NCBI GenBank assembly: GCA_963969495.1
Contig: OZ018329.1
Location: 144,393,521-144,457,520, forward strand
Direction of reading: 5' to 3'
DNA: 64,000 bases
Source: Ceratothoa steindachneri
Lineage: Eukaryota > Arthropoda > Malacostraca > Isopoda > Cymothoidae
Shown here: in pieces, positions 58,501 through 64,000 of the stretch
Layout: each line of letters opens with the position of its first letter
Numbering within the stretch: the first letter of the stretch is position 1
Made by a program: the position numbers and the translations under genes
Notes under the pieces: model-generated
The model's input: the letters and a program-made list of their open reading frames with translations, nothing else
Databases searched by the model: none
Told to the model about the DNA's origin: nothing

Positions 58501-58780
58501 ATCTCAAGACTTTCCAACTTCCCTCAGAATAACAAATACTGAATCCATCGCCGAAGATTTTTATTTATCCTTAATGAACCCTTGCCTTAAAAGTAAAGGC
58601 AATTTAACTATAAGAACAGATGATATATTTTTTATTTTGTAATGGCTCTATCGCTAAGATATAAAGTTCATGCTGTTTTTAAACAATATTGCTACATTTT
58701 CATAAAAATATTAACTGAAATAGAAATACTGATTAAGATAACTGTCGTAGAATGACCATTGCTTTGATCACTTTACGCTT
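55501..58780. other. AT-rich stretch without a supported gene
   Basis: Frames at 55950-56228, 56781-57068 and 57591-57794 lack recognisable motifs. An A-run at 57888-57901 could be a retroposon tail, but no element body was recognised next to it. Confidence 0.45.
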
Positions 58781-59096
58781 TGACACCCTTTTAGTAACGG
58801 TATACTTTAAGGGGCGTGAGTTACTTCTATGATGAAGTAGGCTTTGTTCTAAGAGTGCTATTTTTGTGGTTTGGGAGCTCGTTGGGGCTGGGTTCTTCTC
58901 CTCTCACTCTTACGGTGCTTGCGATGTCAGAATCACTCGAGTGTGAGCGGCTTTGCTTTTCTTCAGTCGGACTTCTTTGCAGACGGAAAAGGCTTCTTCG
59001 GTATGGCACCGATATAAAACTTGACTATTTAGGTTAATACGGCCCTGAAAGGGGGGGATCGATTTTCTCAATCTGATCCTATCGTTTCTCACGGAA

Positions 59097-59228
59097 ATAG
59101 TCTTGTAGGGCTGAAGGGTCGATCTTTACGAATTAATCTTTCTTCTGGCGAATCGACTTCTAATAATCTTCTTGTCTAGCCGATGGATCGATCTTCACGA
59201 CCTAATCCTACTCTGGCGTATCGACTTC
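59097..59228 (-). repeat. Two tandem units of about 65 bases in the LTR
   Basis: Units 59161-59228 and about 59097-59160 share GAAGTCGAT.CGCCAGA and GAAGATCGA.CC.TC. A third, weaker unit may follow to about 59040. It lies downstream of the TATA box, so in transcribed R/U5. Confidence 0.6.
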
Positions 59229-59260
59229 AGATAATCCCTTTCTCTTTCTTTGCGGGGCTT

Positions 59261-59268
59261 ATTTATAG
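59261..59268 (-). promoter_or_regulatory. TATA box of the LTR promoter
   Basis: Minus strand GCCTATAAATAAGCC, a good TATA consensus in a GC-richer context. Position about 430 bases into the proposed LTR fits a U3 of normal size. Confidence 0.5.
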
Positions 59269-59696
59269 GCGGATTGCCGCCCCATCTAAAGGGGGAAGTG
59301 ACCAGGCCACAGATGCAAAAGGGGGGGAGCGAATGGTGGGTTAGCATCTGGGAAGAGCGAGAATTCCTGAGGTGGCACTGGGATGCCCAAGTCAGCTCGC
59401 AAATTATAGGCTCGTAACCACACCGCTCCTTAGCGTGCCTTCTGACTCGCACCGTTTTTTTTTCCTAACCACGGGTTTATGGGTCTCGTAGGTCATACGA
59501 TCGTTAGAGCGTCGTTTAAGGACCTTAGGTGGTCGCCTTCAAACATATGTTAGCTCCAACTGCCCACAGCGGCGAGGCGATCACACATGGAAAGCATTTT
59601 CGCCGGCTACCTTTCCCACGCTTCTCCTCATGAAGGGAGGGGGGCTTGAATGTGTCTATACTCCTCCAGGAGGCTTAATGTAGCCATTTCTCCACA

Positions 59697-59711
59697 TCTA
59701 CCTCCATTCTT
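59697..59711 (-). promoter_or_regulatory. Candidate polypurine tract before the 3' LTR
   Basis: Minus strand AAGAATGGAGGTAGA directly before the proposed LTR start TGTGG. Such a tract primes plus-strand synthesis in LTR elements. Alternative purine runs exist nearby. Confidence 0.4.
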
Positions 59712-59975
59712 AAGAAAATAACGGGAGGGATGGGGGTTCCAATCCGACGCTTACAATAATATACATGGGTAACTTACGGAACATTATATTATACAATAAA
59801 TTCTAGTTCACTCGGGAATGCCTCGATAACATTTCACCTGACCTTACATTAATTCCTATATTACTGTGCCATCTTAGGATTTTCTTACCTACCACTTGGG
59901 TTACTCGCCCCTACTTACTTACAATTCTACTGATTTACACTTAACTTTGCTATAATACAATAGTTGGGCTGCTCC
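59712..59975 (-). other. Non-coding segment between the gag-pol stop and the polypurine tract
   Basis: About 260 bases without a coding frame. There is no env-like gene, so the element is a plain retrotransposon as far as visible. Confidence 0.5.
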
Positions 59976-62900
59976 TTAATCGTCGACAGGGTTCCGACTT
60001 AACGAGTCGGCCATACAATTGTTGGACCCTTTTATGTAGTAAATGGAGTACTGGTACTCCATCAAGAGTAAACTCCATCTCAGGAGTCTTCCATTCTTAC
60101 ACTTATTTTTACCTAAGTATGACAACGGTTTATGGTCGCATTCCAACTTGAACTCGCGCCCTATTAGATAATATTTGAATTTACCTATGGACCATATTAT
60201 GGCCAAAGCTTCGATTTCGATAGTAGCGTAGGCTTTTTCTCTACTCAACAGTTTCCTACTGACATAAGCTATGGGATAGGCTGTTTCGTCATCTTCGTAT
60301 TGAAGCAATACTCCGCCTAGCCCGTCCCGACTAGCGTCCGTGCGAAGACCGAAGATCTTGTTGGGATTTGGTAAGCGAAGAATGGGCGCAGTTACGAGTT
60401 TTCCTTTTAGAATCTCCAACTGAGTTATTGCATGGGGGTTCCACGTGACAGGGTCTGACGCTGTCTTTTTTAACAAATCATTCAGTGGGGCCGCAATGGA
60501 AGCGAAGTGTGGTACAAAACGCCTATAGAACGAGGCCGCTCCCATAAACGATCGGAGTTGTTTCTTTGTTTTCGGCCGGGGCATCTTGACTATGGCGTCC
60601 ACTTTTTCTTGCTGGGTAGTCAAGTGTTTTTGTCCTATTTTGAATCCCAGGTAGTCAATGGATTCGTAGGCAAAATAACACTTGGTCGGCCCGGCGGTTA
60701 GACCTTGCTCCTTCAATTTCTCCAGCAATGAGCGTAGGGCGTGTAAGTGTGACTCCCATGTACGGGTAGCTACGTACACGTTGTCGAAGTAAAACGACAC
60801 GTCGCTTAGTCCAGCGATAATTCGCCTCATCATCCTATTATAATTGCTACCGGCTGTAAGTAGTCCGAAGGGTAGCCTGGTAAACTGTAACAGACCTCTC
60901 TCGGTCGCAAAAGCCGTCAGTTTTTTGGACTCCTTAGCGAGAGGTATTTGATAGTACGCTTTACATAAATCCAATTCGGTGATGAATTTAGCGTCTTCAA
61001 ATAAATGGAGATTTTGATCTATTAGTGGGATGGGCTCGGCGTCGAAAACGGTCACTGAATTCAATTTTCGGAAGTCCACGCACATCCGAAATGATTGATC
61101 AGGTTTCTTAACCATTACTATGGGGGAGCAATAATCGGACTCCGATGGCTCTAAAATTCCCAATTTTAGTAAATTCCGGACTTCCTTATTGAAGGCTTCT
61201 CGTAGGTGGATTGGTAAAGGATATGGTTTGCTCCGAACCACTGAATTAGTTTTTAGTTTTATTTCATGGATAAAATCCTTGGCACATCCAGGGTTTTCAG
61301 AAATGACTTCTGGGAATTCCATGAGCAAGTTCAACATTTCCGCTTTTTGTTGAATTTCTAAGTGGGGATTTATCTTTAAATCCACCCGAGGGTCTTCCGG
61401 GGTAGGTGAGAGCGAGGGAAGTTCGTATTCCTCGTCTTGTTCCACACACACGGTGTGTATGACTTGCAGGGGCGTACCCGGGTAAACGGCATCCATCGGT
61501 TCTTCTTCGTCTAGAAGGGTAATATTCTTTATGCACGCGCGGCGGTGATATTTTTTTAGCATGTTTATGTGATAGGTTCTTCGCCCTGTTGGGGTATCTA
61601 TTAAGTAATCGACTGGACCCCGTGCCTCGATTACTTCAAACGGTCCCTTCCACTGGGCCCATAACTTATTATTTTCGGTCGGGAGTAATAATAAGACTTC
61701 ATCTCCTGCCTTTAATTTTCGAGCCTTTGCTTTCATATCGAAATAGTCCCGGTATTTGGTTAAATTTTTCTCGGCGTTTTCTCGAGCTAAGCCAGAGCAG
61801 TATTCTAGGCGCTCGCGCATATCCATCACGTAGGCGTAAGACGATTTGATTTCTTGCTCGAGCTTCGCGTTGGAAAATAATTCCTTAAGAATACTCATAG
61901 GACCTCGCACATTTCTCCCGTATAATAGCTCAAAGGGCGAGAATCCCAACGTCCGATGAGGTATTTCTCGGCAGGCGAAAAGGGCAGCAGGCAGGAATCT
62001 GTGCCACTGTGTAGGGTTGTTTTGACACAACTTCTTCAATATATTTTTGAGAGTCCCGTTTAATTTCTCGCAGATTCCGTTAGCGGCTGGATGAAATGGA
62101 CTCGTAAAAATTGGCTTGACTAACAGAAGTTTGTTAAAATATTCCATCAATTCTGAGGTGAATTGGCGCCCTCTATCAGATAGAATTTCTTTAGGCAGGC
62201 CTACTCGTGCAAAAATTGAAATTAATGCTTCCGCGCAGGAAATAGTGTCAATCTTCCGTAGGGCCACGGCATCTGGGAACCGGGTGGCACAATCCACTAG
62301 AGTGAGGATGTAGGAGTGTCCTCCACTTGAAGGGGGGTGAATTGGTCCCACCAAATCAATTGCCACTCGAAAGAATGGTTCGGTTATAACGGGCACCTTT
62401 TGTAAGGGAGCGGGAGGTACCCGTCCTCTGGAGGGATCCTTCTGACACACGTCGCATGATCGGCAATAGGCCACAATTTCCCTTGCGGCCTGGGGCCAAT
62501 AAAAGTGTCGGAATATCTGCTGCGCCGTTTTGTTGTGCCCAAAGTGTCCGGCTAATATTCCATCATGCGCGGTATTCAAAATTCTTTGCGTGTATTCTTG
62601 AGGTACACACAGTGCTTTCTTGTTCTCCTTATCCTCCTCGCTGATAGTACGGTAGAGAAGTGAGTCTTCTACGATATACTGGATCGGCTTCTTTCCTTTC
62701 ACTTGGAGAATTTCACCTTTAATAGCTTTCTCCCATAGAGGTTTAAGAGTGGGGCATTCCTTCTGAGCACTGGCGAAGGAAGTCAATTTGAACCCATTGT
62801 CTTCGAGGGTAATCCTCGGGGTCAACTTAGCAGGTTGCTCTTTCCTCTGGGCTTCTTGTGCCCGGGTGACTACTTGTTGGGCCACTTCTTGCTGGGGAAT

Positions 62901-64000
62901 TAGGGGGTTTTGTCCGATTAGTACTGCGCAGAACTTAATCGGGGCTACTACCACGTCCGTCCAACCGGTGAAATATCTGCATTGTATATGACATCTCACG
63001 ACGGGGAATCGATTGTCGCGTCCTAAAAAGTCGTGGACGATTGCGAATTTCTTATGGGCAGGGTTTACTGGGGGCAGCAACTTGTCGGATACCACTATGC
63101 ACGTGCACCCGGTGTCTCTGACTAAAGTGGATACTCGGCACCCATTAACAGTGCCCTCTTCAAATTGTAGGCCGCCTGGCGAACTTTTGTTGAATAGAAA
63201 GTTTACCTGTTGCTGGGGCCCTTCGGATGTTGGCGCGGGGACGTAGGACGAATCAGCTTGTCCTGCTGGGATCGCGGCAGTCAGGTTTTGCACCTGTTGT
63301 CTCGAGGTCTCCCTCAGTCGGGAGTTCTGTGGGCACTGGAAACTCAGGTGACCTATTATCCCGCAGGTATAACAAGTGACGGGCTTCCTGGGATACGTGC
63401 CGGTATTAGGGTATGATCCTTGTGGAATCCTAACTTCTTTTTGATTTTTTTCTCCTCCAAAATTTGGTTTATAAGTTCCTTTTGCTGCTGCGAACTTAAA
63501 GGGCTTCTTCTGTAAATGCCTGGGTGGCGGCCCATTTTTCTTTGGGGAGGGAGCCTTCTCTTTCTTGTACTCCCTAGGATATAACCGATGATTTACCGCG
63601 TGGAGGTCAGCCTCGTCCAGACACTCGTTGAAGGTAGAAGCTTTTCGGTCCTTAACGAATGCACGGATTTCCTGGGGTAGGGTACTTAGTAACTGATCTC
63701 TAAGCATGAAGTCGACGACCGCAGCGACTTCATTCTCTACCCCTTCTGACTCCATCCAAAACTGTAGGCTTCGACGAAGCTCAAAGCCAAAATGTTTGTA
63801 CGTTTGTCCAGGTCTTATACGAGACTGCCTGAACTTCATCCTATATTCTTCCGGGTTAAGGTTTGTAGCTGAGAGAAGTTCGGCTTTGAGAGTGGAATAG
63901 TCCACAGTCGCTTCTGAGGGTAAAGATACGAATATCTCTCTCATCCTACGATTGAGTAGCGGTAACAGTCTGGCGACCCCATCTTCTTCTAGATCCCAAT
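59976..64000 (-). CDS. gag-pol polyprotein of a Ty3/Gypsy-type element with integrase before reverse transcriptase
   Basis: The frame is open to the window edge, so gag starts outside. The ATG at 63944 is internal, and the 18 upstream codons are also open. Numbered from 63944: gag with CCHC knuckle C191-C194-H199-C204; protease DTG at 277-279; integrase zinc finger H460, H467, C497, C500; DD35E core D530, D590, E626; a GPY/F-like module (about 745-800) with no chromodomain; then RT (LDL with D992, LPFG, YFDN at 1052-1055); RNase H (TDAS D1203, E1245, D1270). A single fused frame needs no frameshift. Integrase before RT is the Ty1/Copia order, but RT and integrase read as Ty3/Gypsy, as in Gmr1-like elements. 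The RT active site has Asn in place of the second Asp. Confidence 0.93.
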   Translation of the reverse strand, partial: WDLEEDGVARLLPLLNRRMREIFVSLPSEATVDYSTLKAELLSATNLNPEEYRMKFRQSRIRPGQTYKHFGFELRRSLQFWMESEGVENEVAAVVDFMLRDQLLSTLPQEIRAFVKDRKASTFNECLDEADLHAVNHRLYPREYKKEKAPSPKKNGPPPRHLQKKPFKFAAAKGTYKPNFGGEKNQKEVRIPQGSYPNTGTYPRKPVTCYTCGIIGHLSFQCPQNSRLRETSRQQVQNLTAAIPAGQADSSYVPAPTSEGPQQQVNFLFNKSSPGGLQFEEGTVNGCRVSTLVRDTGCTCIVVSDKLLPPVNPAHKKFAIVHDFLGRDNRFPVVRCHIQCRYFTGWTDVVVAPIKFCAVLIGQNPLIPQQEVAQQVVTRAQEAQRKEQPAKLTPRITLEDNGFKLTSFASAQKECPTLKPLWEKAIKGEILQVKGKKPIQYIVEDSLLYRTISEEDKENKKALCVPQEYTQRILNTAHDGILAGHFGHNKTAQQIFRHFYWPQAAREIVAYCRSCDVCQKDPSRGRVPPAPLQKVPVITEPFFRVAIDLVGPIHPPSSGGHSYILTLVDCATRFPDAVALRKIDTISCAEALISIFARVGLPKEILSDRGRQFTSELMEYFNKLLLVKPIFTSPFHPAANGICEKLNGTLKNILKKLCQNNPTQWHRFLPAALFACREIPHRTLGFSPFELLYGRNVRGPMSILKELFSNAKLEQEIKSSYAYVMDMRERLEYCSGLARENAEKNLTKYRDYFDMKAKARKLKAGDEVLLLLPTENNKLWAQWKGPFEVIEARGPVDYLIDTPTGRRTYHINMLKKYHRRACIKNITLLDEEEPMDAVYPGTPLQVIHTVCVEQDEEYELPSLSPTPEDPRVDLKINPHLEIQQKAEMLNLLMEFPEVISENPGCAKDFIHEIKLKTNSVVRSKPYPLPIHLREAFNKEVRNLLKLGILEPSESDYCSPIVMVKKPDQSFRMCVDFRKLNSVTVFDAEPIPLIDQNLHLFEDAKFITELDLCKAYYQIPLAKESKKLTAFATERGLLQFTRLPFGLLTAGSNYNRMMRRIIAGLSDVSFYFDNVYVATRTWESHLHALRSLLEKLKEQGLTAGPTKCYFAYESIDYLGFKIGQKHLTTQQEKVDAIVKMPRPKTKKQLRSFMGAASFYRRFVPHFASIAAPLNDLLKKTASDPVTWNPHAITQLEILKGKLVTAPILRLPNPNKIFGLRTDASRDGLGGVLLQYEDDETAYPIAYVSRKLLSREKAYATIEIEALAIIWSIGKFKYYLIGREFKLECDHKPLSYLGKNKCKNGRLLRWSLLLMEYQYSIYYIKGSNNCMADSLSRNPVDD

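Larger units (their letters stand above)
58781..59696 (-). repeat. Probable 3' LTR of the Ty3/Gypsy-type element
   Basis: On the minus strand the region begins TGTGGAGAAATGG right after a purine-rich tract and ends GGGTGTCA, giving TG...CA termini over about 916 bp. It contains a TATA box about 430 bases from its start and short tandem repeats downstream of it. The partner LTR would be beyond the right window edge, so neither the termini nor a target duplication can be confirmed. Confidence 0.5.

Noticed and set aside
59195..59452. 85-codon minus-strand frame upstream of the LTR end
   Set aside because: It lies within the proposed LTR and spans the TATA box; non-coding LTR sequence.

Overview
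The window is AT-rich eukaryotic DNA, almost certainly from an animal and most likely an arthropod. It holds I/Jockey-type non-LTR retrotransposons with ORF1, ORF2 and RNase H, a Penelope-like element, a Ty3/Gypsy-type LTR element, several Tc1/mariner and hAT relics, long (TA)n microsatellites and short (TTAGG)-type interstitial repeats. I see no bacterial gene organisation and no convincing intact host gene. The one candidate host exon is an open frame cut by the left edge (3-233), closely followed by AATAAA.

Layout. 363-4800: a plus-strand copy of a non-LTR element that has lost ORF1 and is broken by stops, except for a well-preserved RT/RNase H tract. 7040-11930: an older minus-strand copy with ORF1 and ORF2 relics. 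12-23 kb: gene-poor DNA with minisatellites, a telomere-like inverted repeat and three more relics of the same or a related element (17.1-17.4, 18.5-20.7 and 22.7-22.9 kb). 23.4-29.6 kb: a cluster of Penelope-like sequences next to (TA)n tracts. It contains one long decayed element (RT plus GIY-YIG), an inverted partial copy of its 3' end, a zero-spacer foldback made of two tails, another truncated tail, a smaller foldback, and a hammerhead-like motif near most of the tails. An internally deleted Tc1/mariner-type element sits in the same zone. 30-42 kb: a hAT/ZBED-type transposase relic, two copies of one Tc1-like family, and a hAT-like non-autonomous element (8-bp target duplication) with a mariner nested inside it.

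48.5-55.5 kb: the best-preserved non-LTR copy, with ORF1 (725 codons, three zinc knuckles) and ORF2 (APE endonuclease, RT, RNase H, C-terminal CCHC). It is the reference for the older copies. 58.8-64 kb: a minus-strand LTR retrotransposon with its 3' LTR and an uninterrupted gag-pol frame running off the right edge. Its order is gag, protease, integrase, reverse transcriptase, RNase H. Integrase before RT is unusual for Ty3/Gypsy and matches the Gmr1-like group.

Function. ORF1 (RNA binding) and ORF2 (nicking and target-primed reverse transcription) would mobilise the non-LTR family. The DNA transposon copies are all dead. The LTR element could be recent, as its frame is open throughout what is visible. 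The most unusual signals are the integrase-first polyprotein with a YFDN box where YxDD is expected, and the hammerhead-bearing Penelope tails gathered at (TA)n tracts. All domain calls come from reading motifs, not from database searches.
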